DNA of 64,000 nt from PBB1 sp965229345. Lineage in GTDB: Bacteria > Pseudomonadota > Gammaproteobacteria > Burkholderiales > Burkholderiaceae_C. The translations under genes were made by a program, and so were the position numbers. The stretch's first letter is position 1. Every line of letters begins with the position of its first letter. The stretch lies in NCBI GenBank assembly GCA_965229345.1, contig OZ245872.1:868001-932000 (forward strand), read 5' to 3'. Positions 50,061 to 59,215 of the stretch are shown here, piece after piece. The notes beneath the pieces were generated by a model. That model was not told the origin of the DNA, did not search any database, and was given only the letters and a program-made list of their open reading frames with translations.

Positions 50061-50531
50061 TCAGAGGAATCGTTCCAACAAGCGACGGGAGCGCCGATCC
50101 AGGACACGGCGATCGCGGACGATGAACTGGATGCCGTGGCTGTCGGTGATCCACAGTGCGCCCTCGTGCAGGCGCCTGATGTCCTCCTCGCCTTTCAACA
50201 CGAAGCTGGTATTGCCGCGGTCGGTCTCCACCTGCCAGATGCTGGGGGTCGAGAACGTCGACACCGAGACGATCCGGCGGATGACCGGTGTGAGTTCGCG
50301 GCTGAGCAGTTCCTCTTCAATCAAGGTGCGCAGTGGCGCCGGCAGGTCGTCGAGGGCTTCGATCCAGACGACTTCGCGGCCATCTGCATCGACCAGCGAC
50401 AGACCCTCGCTTGGGGCCGCGATCGGAAACGCCCGAACCGGCACCACCCCCCCATGGCGCACCCCGTCGGCCGTGGTCAGCAGCAGTTGCCCATGGGCAT
50501 CACGCTCCAGGTGGAAGGACGCTGCGTTCAT
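50061..50531 (-). CDS. DUF1854 protein linked to cyanophycin metabolism
   Basis: 156 residues of the DUF1854 family, a name that in Burkholderiales is attached to cyanophycin loci. Mixed alpha/beta: begins MNAASFHLERDAHGQLLLTTADG, central IEALDDLPAPLRTLIEEELLSRELTPVIRRI, then VETDRGNTSFVLKGEEDIRRL and C-terminal FIVRDRRVLDRRSRRLLERF. No signal peptide. Its ATG overlaps the stop of the ABC transporter gene (ATGA), so it is made together with it. Function unknown. Confidence 0.88.
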   Translation of the reverse strand: MNAASFHLERDAHGQLLLTTADGVRHGGVVPVRAFPIAAPSEGLSLVDADGREVVWIEALDDLPAPLRTLIEEELLSRELTPVIRRIVSVSTFSTPSIWQVETDRGNTSFVLKGEEDIRRLHEGALWITDSHGIQFIVRDRRVLDRRSRRLLERFL

Positions 50532-52894
50532 GCGGGCCGCTCGCTGTGGCTGGAGCTCCCGGCGGCGGCTGCCGACGCCGGTGGCTCTGCGGTGCCACTG
50601 TGCGCCACCCAGTCATCGGCTGCGGCCTGGCGTGCTTGCGCTTCGTGCAGACGCCAGTAGGCGCCGCGCTGCGCCATCAGCTCATCGTGGGGGCCGACCT
50701 CGACGATCTGACCCCGGTCCATCACGACCAGCCGATCGGCCTTGCGCAAGGTGGACAGCCGATGCGCGATGGCGATCGTTGTGCGACCTTGCACCAGGTT
50801 GTCGAGCGCCTTCTGGATTTCCTTCTCGGTTTCGGTGTCCACCGACGAGGTCGCCTCGTCGAGGATCAGGATGCGAGGATCGATCAACAGCGCACGCGCA
50901 ATGCTGATGCGCTGGCGCTCGCCGCCTGACAGACCCTGTCCGCGCTCACCCACCAGCGAGTCGTAGCCCTGCGGCAGCCGCAGGATGAATTCGTGCGCGT
51001 GCGCGGCGCGCGCGGCGGCGACGATGTCCGCCCGGCTGGCGTCGGGGCGGCCGTAGGCGATGTTCTCGGCGATCGTGCCAAAGAACAGGAACGGCTCCTG
51101 CAGCACCAGGCCGATGTGGCGCCGGTAGTCGGCCACGCCGTAGCGGCGGATGTCGATGCCGTCGACCTTGATGGCGCCGTCCGTCACGTCGTAGAAGCGG
51201 CAGATCAGGTTGACCAGGGTGCTCTTGCCCGAGCCGCTGTGACCGACCAGGCCGATCATCTCGCCCGGCTGGATGTCGAGCCGCAGTCCGCGGATCACCG
51301 AGCGGTTGCCGTAGCGAAAACCGATGTCTGCCAGCTCGATGCGACCCTGCGGCTGGGTCAGTTTCAGCGGCGTTGCCGGCTCCGGCACGTTCGACACATG
51401 GTCGAGGATGTCGAAGATGCGCTTGGCGCCCGCCGCGGCCTTTTGCGTCACTGACACGATGCGGCTCATCGAATCGAGCCGGCCGTAGAAGCGGCCGATG
51501 TACGCGATGAAGGCCGTCAGGACGCCCACCGTGATCTCGTGCCTGGACACCTGCCAGATGCCGAAGGCCCACACCACCAGCAGGCCGATCTCGGTCAGCA
51601 GCGACACCGTGGGCGTGAACAGCGACCAGGTCTTGTTCAGCCGGTCGTTGACCTGCAGGTTGCTCTGGTTGGCCGCCCTGAAGCGCTGGGCCTCGCGGCC
51701 TTCCTGCGCGAACGCCTTGACCACGCGGATGCCGGGAATGGTGTCGGCCAGCACATTGGTCACTTCGGACCAGACGCGGTCGATCTTCTCGAAGCCGGTG
51801 CGCAAGCGGTCGCGCACCGTGTGGATCATCCAGCCGATGAAGGGCAGCGGCAGCAGCGTGACCACCGCCAGCCAGGGGTTGATCGAGAAAAGGATGACCG
51901 CGGTCATCAGGATCATCAGCACGTCGGTGGCGAAATCGAGTGCATGTAGCGACAGAAAGACGCAAATGCGGTCAGTTTCACTGCCGATGCGGGCCATGAG
52001 GTCGCCGGTGCGCTTGCCGCCGAAGTAGTCCAGCGACAGCTGCAGCAGGTGCTCGAAGGTCGCGGTGCGCAGGTCGGCGCCGATGCGTTCGCTGACCAGT
52101 GCCAGCAGATAGGTCCGTGCCCAGCCCAGCCCCCAGGCCAGCAGCGCCGCCAGCAGCAGCCCGCCCAGGTACAGCGCGACATGCATCGGATCGATTTGCT
52201 GCCCGTTCTGGAACGGGATCAGGATGTCGTCCATCAGCGGGATCGCAAGATACGGCGGCACCAATGTGGCGGCGGTGGACGCCAGCGTCAGGGCGAACCC
52301 GGCCGCCAGCGGCTTGCGGTACGGGCGGGCGAAGCGCCACAGTCGCAGCAACACCCAGGTCGAAGGCACCGCCTGCACCTCTCGGCTGCATACCGGGCAG
52401 TCCTCGCTGTCGGGCGGCAGCGGTGCTTTGCATGACGGACACAGCCCGAGCTCTGCGGCGCTGGAATCCACGCTGGCTGGCGCGCTGGCCTCCGAACGGC
52501 GGGTCTGCTGCATTTCAAACAGCGTCGCCAGTCGCAGGGCGTAGACGTTTTGGGCCAAGGTGAAGCGCCAGATGGCCAGCCGGCCGTGGTCGTCATGGAG
52601 CGCCAGGGTGCCGACGCCGCCGTGGTCGCTGTGTCTCAGGTGCAGCCGTCTGGCGGCCGGTTCATCCAGCCGCCAGGACACCCATGCCGCTGCGTCTGTG
52701 CCTGGTGCCTGCTGCCGCGAGAGCAGCCGGTGCTCGGTAAGCACCAGCTGGCCCCCGGAAAACTGCAGTTGCGGCGTCAAGTCAACCAGCAGCGACGCGA
52801 GCGCGTTCTCGTCGGACCGGAGCGGCACAGCGTCCGAGTTCACGGCGACGGGCAATCCTGGCGCTGGGGCTTGACGGGAGTGGGAATGCTGCAT
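50528..52894 (-). CDS. Cyanophycin-associated ABC exporter with zinc-ribbon N-domain
   Basis: 788-residue half-transporter of the exporter type. Residues ~30-130 form a soluble beta-rich domain (GGQLVLTEHRLLSR, then FTLAQNVYALRLATLFE). A four-Cys zinc ribbon follows (CPSC at 152-155 and CPVC at 166-169), then six TM segments (about 195-470) and the ATPase: Walker A VGHSGSGKST (550-559), signature LSGGER (655-660), Walker B ILILDEATSS, His711. All catalytic residues are present. It is divergent from cphA' across 98 bases and coupled to the DUF1854 gene. The substrate is unknown; locus context points to cyanophycin precursors or products. Confidence 0.9.
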   Translation of the reverse strand: MQHSHSRQAPAPGLPVAVNSDAVPLRSDENALASLLVDLTPQLQFSGGQLVLTEHRLLSRQQAPGTDAAAWVSWRLDEPAARRLHLRHSDHGGVGTLALHDDHGRLAIWRFTLAQNVYALRLATLFEMQQTRRSEASAPASVDSSAAELGLCPSCKAPLPPDSEDCPVCSREVQAVPSTWVLLRLWRFARPYRKPLAAGFALTLASTAATLVPPYLAIPLMDDILIPFQNGQQIDPMHVALYLGGLLLAALLAWGLGWARTYLLALVSERIGADLRTATFEHLLQLSLDYFGGKRTGDLMARIGSETDRICVFLSLHALDFATDVLMILMTAVILFSINPWLAVVTLLPLPFIGWMIHTVRDRLRTGFEKIDRVWSEVTNVLADTIPGIRVVKAFAQEGREAQRFRAANQSNLQVNDRLNKTWSLFTPTVSLLTEIGLLVVWAFGIWQVSRHEITVGVLTAFIAYIGRFYGRLDSMSRIVSVTQKAAAGAKRIFDILDHVSNVPEPATPLKLTQPQGRIELADIGFRYGNRSVIRGLRLDIQPGEMIGLVGHSGSGKSTLVNLICRFYDVTDGAIKVDGIDIRRYGVADYRRHIGLVLQEPFLFFGTIAENIAYGRPDASRADIVAAARAAHAHEFILRLPQGYDSLVGERGQGLSGGERQRISIARALLIDPRILILDEATSSVDTETEKEIQKALDNLVQGRTTIAIAHRLSTLRKADRLVVMDRGQIVEVGPHDELMAQRGAYWRLHEAQARQAAADDWVAHSGTAEPPASAAAAGSSSHSERPA

Positions 52895-52992
52895 GTGGAG
52901 ATTGCGCCGCCGACTGGACAGATGACATGACCATCGAACGGAGCCCGCGATTCTCGCCGAGCGGCCCGCCTTGAGAACACCTTCCCTGAAAC

Positions 52993-55308
52993 ATGAAGAA
53001 ATTCGACGACATACGCCTGCTTCGCATCACCTACCTGCGCGGCCCGAACATCTGGACCTACCGCCCCGCGCTGGAGACCTGGCTGGATCTGGGCGAACTG
53101 GAAGACCACCCGAGCCACCTGCTGCCGGGTTTCAACGAGCGCCTGGTCGCGTTGCTGCCGGCACTGGTCGAACACCACTGCGGTGTGGGTGAACGCGGTG
53201 GCTTCCTCGAGCGGCTGCAATCGGGCACCTGGGCCGGCCATGTTCTCGAGCATGTGGTGATCGAGTTGTTGAACCTGGCCGGCATGCCCACAGGCTTCGG
53301 CCAGACCCGCAGCACCTCGCAGCGCGGTGTCTATCGCATGGTGTTCCGAGCGCGCGACGAGCATGTGGCCCGCACGGCCCTGGCGGCTGGTCATCGCCTG
53401 GTGATGTCCGCGATCAACGATGTGCCTTTCGATCTGAGCGCTGCCGTGGAGCAAGTGCGCGAGAAGATCGACGATTGCTACTTCGGCCCCAGTACGGCCA
53501 GCATCGTCGCTGCCGCCACCGAGCGGGGCATCCCGCACATCCGGCTGAACGCCGGCAATCTGGTGCAACTGGGCCATGGGGCAAGGCAACGCCGCATCTG
53601 GACGGCCGAGACCGAGGACACCAGCGCCATTGCCGAAGGCATCGCCAGCGACAAAGACCTGACCAAGACATTGTTGAAGTCGTGCGGTGTGCCGGTGCCC
53701 GAGGGCGAGGTGGTGTCCAGCGCGGCAGCTGCCTGGGAGGCGGCACAGGAGATCGGCCTGCCCGTCGTGGTCAAGCCGACCGACGGCAACCACGGCCGTG
53801 GCGTCACCCTCGACCTGATGACCCAGGAAGACGTCGAGGCTGCCTATGCGGTGGCCGAGCCTGAAGGAAGCGATGTCATCGTCGAGCGCTACATCCGCGG
53901 CCATGAGCACCGCCTGCTGGTGGTCGGGGGCAAGGTGGTGGCCGCGGCGCGCGGCGAGTCGGCCTTCGTCACCGCAGATGGCCGCGCCAGCGTGCGCGAG
54001 CTGATCGAGACCCAGATCAACTGCGATCCACGCCGCGGCACGACCGAGGACCACCCGCTCAGTCCCATCGACCTCGCCACGGACGGGGCCGTGGTGCTCG
54101 ATCTGCAGCGCCAGGGGCTGACCCCGGGCGATGTGCCCGCTGCCGGCCGGCGCGTGCTGATCCAGCGCAATGGCAACGTCTCGATCGATTGCACGGATGA
54201 AGTTCATCCCGAAGTCGCGCACCAGGTGGCCCTGGCAGCCCGCGTGGTCGGGCTCGACATCGCCGGCATCGATGTCGTGGCAGAAGACATCTCCAAACCG
54301 TTGCACGTGCAAGGCGGCGCGGTGGTGGAAGTCAACGCCGGGCCGGGTCTTTTGATGCACCTGAAGCCCGCAGAAGGCACGCCGCGCCCCGTCGGCCGCG
54401 CGATCGTCGACCATCTGTTCCCCGAAGACGAAGACGACGGCAAGAGCGGCCGCATCGACATCGTCGGCATCGCCGGATCGGTGGGCACGCACACCATGGC
54501 CCGACTGGTGGCCTGGTTGCTGCACCTGAGTGGCCGTCGTGTCGGCCTGGCCTGCCGCGATGGCTTGTTCCTGGGCAGCCGCCAGATCGACCGGAGTGAC
54601 GGTGTGCGCTGGGAAGCCGGCCACCGACTGCTGATGAACCGCAGTGTGGATGCCGTGGTGATCGAGAACGGCGCGCCGTCGGTGCTGAATGACGGGCTGG
54701 CCTACGACCGCTGCCATGTCGGCGTGGTCACCGACCTGACGCTGGCGTCCCATGACGCCGCGGTGCTCGCCACCCATGATGTCTTTGGCTCCGACCAACT
54801 GACCAAGGTGCTGCGCACCCAGGTCGATGTGGTCACGACCAGCGGCGTCGCGGTGCTGAATGCGGCCGACCCCCGGATTGCCGACATGGCCTCGCTGTGC
54901 GACGGCGAAGTGATCTTCTACGCCCGTGACGGTGACAACACCGCGCTGGGGAGCCACCGCACTGCCGGTGGACGCGGTGTCTTCCTGCGTGACGGTTGGG
55001 CCGTGCTGGCCGCGGGCTCGGTGGAAACCGTGTGTGCCAACGTCGAACATGCTGGTCGCCGGTTCACCGCGCCCCCCCATGCGACGCTGCCCGCGGCCGA
55101 TCCGACCGAGGTGCTGCTCGCCTCGATCGCCAGCGCCTGGGCCTTGGGCATCTCGCCCGAGTTGATGGCAGCCGGCATCGAGACGTTCCCGGTGGCCGTG
55201 ACCACCGGGGTGATCGCTGCGGTTCAGCCCACGACCGAGGTGGCACCCCATGCATCGGCCGTGCTGCCGGTGGCGCCATCCACCGAACCCTTGCTGGCCC
55301 CGGTCTGA
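52993..55308 (+). CDS. cphA': Cyanophycin synthetase homologue CphA' (Mur-ligase P-loop lost)
   Basis: 771 residues. N domain (1-165) contains AGHVLEHVVIE, i.e. HxxEH at 83-87. The ATP-grasp domain keeps VVKPTDGNHGRGVTLD (259-274) and metal/ATP residues up to VVEVNAGPGLLMHL. The third domain begins IVGIAGSVGTHTMARLVAWLL-like sequence (491-510), where active CphA has GTNGKTTT; the Lys is gone, so ATP use at the Arg-adding site is unlikely. The C terminus is ~85 residues shorter than CphA. It lies 45 bases upstream of cphA and is co-transcribed. Paired cphA'/cphA genes are known in Burkholderiales; this copy probably supports CphA. Confidence 0.9.
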   Translation: MKKFDDIRLLRITYLRGPNIWTYRPALETWLDLGELEDHPSHLLPGFNERLVALLPALVEHHCGVGERGGFLERLQSGTWAGHVLEHVVIELLNLAGMPTGFGQTRSTSQRGVYRMVFRARDEHVARTALAAGHRLVMSAINDVPFDLSAAVEQVREKIDDCYFGPSTASIVAAATERGIPHIRLNAGNLVQLGHGARQRRIWTAETEDTSAIAEGIASDKDLTKTLLKSCGVPVPEGEVVSSAAAAWEAAQEIGLPVVVKPTDGNHGRGVTLDLMTQEDVEAAYAVAEPEGSDVIVERYIRGHEHRLLVVGGKVVAAARGESAFVTADGRASVRELIETQINCDPRRGTTEDHPLSPIDLATDGAVVLDLQRQGLTPGDVPAAGRRVLIQRNGNVSIDCTDEVHPEVAHQVALAARVVGLDIAGIDVVAEDISKPLHVQGGAVVEVNAGPGLLMHLKPAEGTPRPVGRAIVDHLFPEDEDDGKSGRIDIVGIAGSVGTHTMARLVAWLLHLSGRRVGLACRDGLFLGSRQIDRSDGVRWEAGHRLLMNRSVDAVVIENGAPSVLNDGLAYDRCHVGVVTDLTLASHDAAVLATHDVFGSDQLTKVLRTQVDVVTTSGVAVLNAADPRIADMASLCDGEVIFYARDGDNTALGSHRTAGGRGVFLRDGWAVLAAGSVETVCANVEHAGRRFTAPPHATLPAADPTEVLLASIASAWALGISPELMAAGIETFPVAVTTGVIAAVQPTTEVAPHASAVLPVAPSTEPLLAPV

Positions 55309-55353
55309 CGTGGTTTTGCGCCTGACCGATGGGTCGGGCAGAAAGTGCTCTCG

Positions 55354-57921
55354 ATGAAAGTCACCCGCGTCCGCGCACTCCGCGGCCCCAATCTCTGGAC
55401 GCGCCACACCGCCATCGAGGCGGTGGTCTCCTGCACGGCGCCCGAATGCGTGCTGGAAAACATCGCCGGATTCGAATCCCGCGTGCGTGCGCTGTTTCCG
55501 GCCATCGGCGCCTTGCACGCATCCAGCCAGCAGCAACCGAAGTCGCTGGCCCACGTACTCGAATCGGCCGCGCTGGCCTTGCAGGCGCAGGCCGGCTGCC
55601 CGGTCACCTTCAGCCGCACGTCAGCCACCGTCGACCCCGGGATCTACCAGGTTGTCGTTGAATACAGCGAGGAGGCCGTCGGTCGGCAGGCGTTCGAGCT
55701 GGGTCAGGCGCTGGTCAAGGCAGCGGTTCACAACCGGCCGTTCGACGTGGAAGCAGCCATCAAGCAACTGCAGGCCACCTACGAGGACGTGCGCCTGGGC
55801 CCCAGCACTGGCGCCATCGTCGATGCCGCGGCCGCACGCGGCATACCCTGGCGCCGGCTGACGCAAGGCAGTCTGGTGCAGTTCGGCTGGGGGTCGCGCC
55901 AGCGCCGCATCCAGGCCGCGGAAGTCGACGCCACCAGCGCTGTGGCCGAATCCATTGCACAGGACAAGGACCTGACCAAGACATTGCTGCTCGCCGCAGG
56001 CGTTCCGGTGCCCTACGGTCGGCCGGTCTCAAGCGTGGAAGAGGCCTGGGCGGTGGCGTTGGAAATCGGCCTGCCTGTGGTCGTCAAACCGCAGGACGGC
56101 AACCAGGGCAAGGGCGTCACCGTCAACATCGTGAACCGCGAACACCTGGAGATCGCCTATCGCGTGGCCGCCGAAATCGGCGAGGTGATGGTCGAGCGTT
56201 TCCTGCCGGGCAGCGATTACCGACTGCTGGTGGTCGGCGACCGCCTGGTGGCAGCGGCCAGGCGTGATCCGCCGCAGGTGCTGGGCGATGGCGAGCACAC
56301 CGTGCGGCAGCTGGTGGATCAGGTCAATGCCGATCCGAAGCGCAGCGATGGGCATTCGACGTCGCTGACCAAGATCCGCTTCGACGACATCGCGGTGGCT
56401 CGCCTGGGCGAGCAGGGGTTGACACCGGAGTCGGTGCCCGCCAAGGGCCGTCGCGTCGTGCTGCGCAACAACGCCAACCTGAGCACCGGCGGAACCGCGA
56501 CCGACGTGACCGACAGCGTGCATCCGGAACTGGCCGCGCGCGCGGTGACCGCGGCCCAAACCATCGGGTTGCACATCTGCGGCGTCGATGTGGTGTGCGA
56601 GAGCGTGCTGCGCCCGCTGGAAGAGCAAGGCGGTGGTGTGGTCGAGGTCAACGCGGCGCCGGGCCTGCGCATGCACCTGGCGCCGTCCTACGGCAAGGGC
56701 CGGCCCGTCGGTGAGGCCATGATCGCCAGCCTGTACCCGCATGGCGACGACGGCCGGATTCCAGTGGTGGCGGTGACGGGCACGAATGGCAAGACGACCA
56801 CCGCCCGATTGATCGCCCACCTGTTCTCGACCAGCGGCCTGCGGGTGGGCATGACCAACACCGACGGCGTGTATGTCGAGGGAAGGCAGATCGACAGCGG
56901 CGACTGCAGCGGCCCGAAGAGTGCGCGCAACGTGCTGATGCACCCCGATGTCGATGCCGCCGTGTTCGAGACCGCCCGCGGTGGGGTGCTGCGCGAGGGC
57001 CTGGGTTTCGACCGCTGCCAGGTCGCGGTGGTCACCAACATCGGCAGCGGCGATCACCTGGGCCTGAACTACATCACCACCGTCGAAGACTTGGCCGTGC
57101 TGAAGCGGGTGATCGTGCAGAACGTGGCGCCGACGGGGTATGCCGTGCTCAACGCCACCGACCCGAACGTGGTGGCCATGGCTGCCAACTGCCCGGGTGA
57201 GGTGATCTTCTTTGCTGTCGATCGCCAACACCCGGTCATGGTCACGCACCGTGCACAGGGACACCGCACCGTCTGTGTCGAAGGCGAGTGGCTGGTGGCG
57301 TCGCAAGGCGCCTGGCGCGAACGCGTCGCGCTGCGCGATGTGCCGCTGACGCGCAACGGCGCGATTCGTTTCCAGGTCGAGAACGTCATGGCCGCGATGG
57401 CCGCCGCCTGGGGTGCGGGTTTGGCCTGGGATGTCGTGCGACGTGGGCTGGCCAGCTTCTCGGGTGACGCCGACAACGTGCCCGGCCGTTTCAACGTGAT
57501 GAACTATCGCGGGGCCACCGTCATTGCCGACTACGGTCACAACCCTGACGCCATGCGCGCGCTGGTCTCGGCCGTGGAGGCGCTGCCGGCACAGCGGCGC
57601 ACGGTGGTGATCAGCGGCGCGGGCGACCGCCGCGACGAGGACATCCGTGAGCAGACGCAGATCCTGGGCAACGCCTTCGACGACGTGCTGCTGTACCAGG
57701 ACGCCTGCCAGCGTGGGCGAGCCGATGGCGAGGTGATCCGTCTGCTGCGCGAAGGCCTCGAAGGCGCGAAGCGCACGCGGCGCATCGAGGACATCCGAGG
57801 CGAATTCGTGGCCATCGACCGTGCCCTCGATCGCCTGGAGCCCGGCGATCTGTGCCTGGTGCTGGTCGATCAGGTCGACGAAGCGCTGGCGCACTTGTCC
57901 AAGAAAGTCGCTGCGGCTTGA
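55354..57921 (+). CDS. cphA: Cyanophycin synthetase
   Basis: About 855 residues. Polymerises Asp and Arg, using ATP, into multi-L-arginyl-poly-L-aspartate granules. N domain (1-160); ATP-grasp domain, which adds Asp, with VVVKPQDGNQGKGVTVN (242-258) and VVEVNAAPGLRMHL; Mur-ligase-type domain, which adds Arg, with P-loop VTGTNGKTTTARL (475-486), ETARGGVLREGLGFD and GHNPDAMRALV. Both synthetic sites look intact. The N-domain position that reads HVLEH in CphA' is HVLES here (67-71). The start MKVTRVRALRGPNLW matches the family; a GTG nine bases upstream is also in frame. Confidence 0.96.
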   Translation: MKVTRVRALRGPNLWTRHTAIEAVVSCTAPECVLENIAGFESRVRALFPAIGALHASSQQQPKSLAHVLESAALALQAQAGCPVTFSRTSATVDPGIYQVVVEYSEEAVGRQAFELGQALVKAAVHNRPFDVEAAIKQLQATYEDVRLGPSTGAIVDAAAARGIPWRRLTQGSLVQFGWGSRQRRIQAAEVDATSAVAESIAQDKDLTKTLLLAAGVPVPYGRPVSSVEEAWAVALEIGLPVVVKPQDGNQGKGVTVNIVNREHLEIAYRVAAEIGEVMVERFLPGSDYRLLVVGDRLVAAARRDPPQVLGDGEHTVRQLVDQVNADPKRSDGHSTSLTKIRFDDIAVARLGEQGLTPESVPAKGRRVVLRNNANLSTGGTATDVTDSVHPELAARAVTAAQTIGLHICGVDVVCESVLRPLEEQGGGVVEVNAAPGLRMHLAPSYGKGRPVGEAMIASLYPHGDDGRIPVVAVTGTNGKTTTARLIAHLFSTSGLRVGMTNTDGVYVEGRQIDSGDCSGPKSARNVLMHPDVDAAVFETARGGVLREGLGFDRCQVAVVTNIGSGDHLGLNYITTVEDLAVLKRVIVQNVAPTGYAVLNATDPNVVAMAANCPGEVIFFAVDRQHPVMVTHRAQGHRTVCVEGEWLVASQGAWRERVALRDVPLTRNGAIRFQVENVMAAMAAAWGAGLAWDVVRRGLASFSGDADNVPGRFNVMNYRGATVIADYGHNPDAMRALVSAVEALPAQRRTVVISGAGDRRDEDIREQTQILGNAFDDVLLYQDACQRGRADGEVIRLLREGLEGAKRTRRIEDIRGEFVAIDRALDRLEPGDLCLVLVDQVDEALAHLSKKVAAA

Positions 57922-57944
57922 CGCCGCTCGACCTCTTCAAACAG

Positions 57945-57974
57945 CCGGCACCCCCGAATGGGGGCCATCGCCGG
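57945..57974. other. Strong hairpin between cphA and the small downstream gene
   Basis: CCGGC-A-CCCCC-GAAT-GGGGG-CCATC-GCCGG forms a two-part stem, 24 bases after the cphA stop and ~70 bases before the next start. There is no T-run after it, so it is not a classic intrinsic terminator; it could stabilise the cphA mRNA 3' end or reduce read-through. Confidence 0.4.
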
Positions 57975-58044
57975 ATGGATGTTCTTGCGTCGATCTCGAA
58001 TGGATCATTCGCGCCCACCGTTCTGCCGAGCGGGTGAAGGGCGA

Positions 58045-58329
58045 ATGATGAAATTCGAAGAGCGAGTCGAGGGCGACTACCTGATCTACGCCGGTGCGCT
58101 GGATGTTCTGCGTGGCGATGGTTACATCGGCGCGGTGGTCGTCAACCGCACGAGTCGGCAGCATCGCAGAGGCCAGGAGGTCTTTCGGGATGAAAGCCTG
58201 GCCTGTGGTCACCGGTGGTCATCTGCGGACGAGGCACTGATGTTTGCGTTGTGCAGGGCGCAGGAGTGGATCACTCAACAAGGCCGGCAGGTGCCTGAGC
58301 GTGGCAACCAGCGCGCGATGCAGGCCTGA
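58045..58329 (+). CDS. Small soluble protein downstream of cphA, unknown function
   Basis: 94 residues, unrecognised. It begins MMKFEERVEGDYLIYAGAL, contains GYIGAVVVNRTSRQHRRGQE and ends with a helical stretch (SADEALMFALCRAQEWITQQG) and a polar tail. The composition is that of a small folded alpha/beta protein. The start has GAAGG at good spacing. It is in the same direction as cphA', cphA and 123 bases after cphA; its last ~59 bases overlap the 3' end of the convergent EamA gene. A cyanophycin role would be guesswork based on position. Confidence 0.7.
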   Translation: MMKFEERVEGDYLIYAGALDVLRGDGYIGAVVVNRTSRQHRRGQEVFRDESLACGHRWSSADEALMFALCRAQEWITQQGRQVPERGNQRAMQA

Positions 58330-59215
58330 GGGCCCCGCCAAACTGATTGACCAGCAGCCCTGCCAGCACCAGCCCCGCCCCGGACCATTGCGCAGCGCTG
58401 AGGCGCTCCGACAGGAAGAACGAGCCCGCCCACAGCCCGACGACGGGAACCAGCAGTGAAAACGGTGCGATGCGGCCGGCTGCATGACGCTGCAGCAGCC
58501 GCATCCACAACGAGTACCCGACCAGGGTGGCCAGCAGCGCGAGGTAGGCCACAGCAGCCCACTCGCGCACACCCATCGCCGTCACCGATTGCCAGCTCGC
58601 CGCTGCACCATCGAGCGCCACGGCCATCGCCAGGAACGGCAGTACCGATACCGCGCTGCTCCAGACGATGAACTGGAAAGGATCGATCGGCGCTGTGCCG
58701 CGTCCCATCAGTCGCACGAGCAGATTCGAGCCTGCCCATGACAAGGCGGCCGCCAAGGTCAGCCCGAAGCCCAGCAGCGTCATCTCGCGCGGGCCGCTGC
58801 CGTGGCTCGCCGCAATCAGCGCGAGTCCCGCGGCAGCAATCAGCAACCCCATGCCATGGTGCAGGCGAGCTTTCTCCCCAAGCACCGGCACGGCCAGCAG
58901 CAGCGTGAACAGTGCCTGCGCCTGCAGCACCGTCGAGGCCAGCCCCGAGGGCATGCCGAAGTGCAGGGCGGTGAAGAGCAGCCCGAACTGCCCGAGCCCC
59001 TGCAAGACGCCGTAGCTCACGATGAAGCGCCAGGAGGTGTTCGGTCGTGGAACGATCCACAACAGCGGGAGTGAGGCCATCGCGAAGCGCAGGGCGCCGA
59101 GCATCATCGGGCTGACGGCGGACAGCGCCCGCTTCATCACGACGAAATTCAGCCCCCAGATGATCACCACCGTGAGTGCAGCGAGCAGGTCTCCCCGCGA
59201 CAGACCGCGATTCAT
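58271..59215 (-). CDS. EamA family DMT-type transporter
   Basis: 314-residue inner-membrane permease of the drug/metabolite transporter superfamily. Ten TM segments in two EamA repeats: repeat one starts LLAALTVVIIWGLNFVVMKRAL, and repeat two starts LGFGLTLAAALSWAGSNLLVRLM. LALLATLVGYSLWMRLLQRH and APFSLLVPVVGLWAGSFFLSERLS are typical of RhaT/YdcZ-like exporters of amino acids or metabolites. ATGA overlap with the broken hydrolase gene makes it the last gene of the RHH-led operon. The C-terminal tail overlaps the small cphA-downstream gene. Confidence 0.9.
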   Translation of the reverse strand: MNRGLSRGDLLAALTVVIIWGLNFVVMKRALSAVSPMMLGALRFAMASLPLLWIVPRPNTSWRFIVSYGVLQGLGQFGLLFTALHFGMPSGLASTVLQAQALFTLLLAVPVLGEKARLHHGMGLLIAAAGLALIAASHGSGPREMTLLGFGLTLAAALSWAGSNLLVRLMGRGTAPIDPFQFIVWSSAVSVLPFLAMAVALDGAAASWQSVTAMGVREWAAVAYLALLATLVGYSLWMRLLQRHAAGRIAPFSLLVPVVGLWAGSFFLSERLSAAQWSGAGLVLAGLLVNQFGGALRPASRAGCHAQAPAGLVE

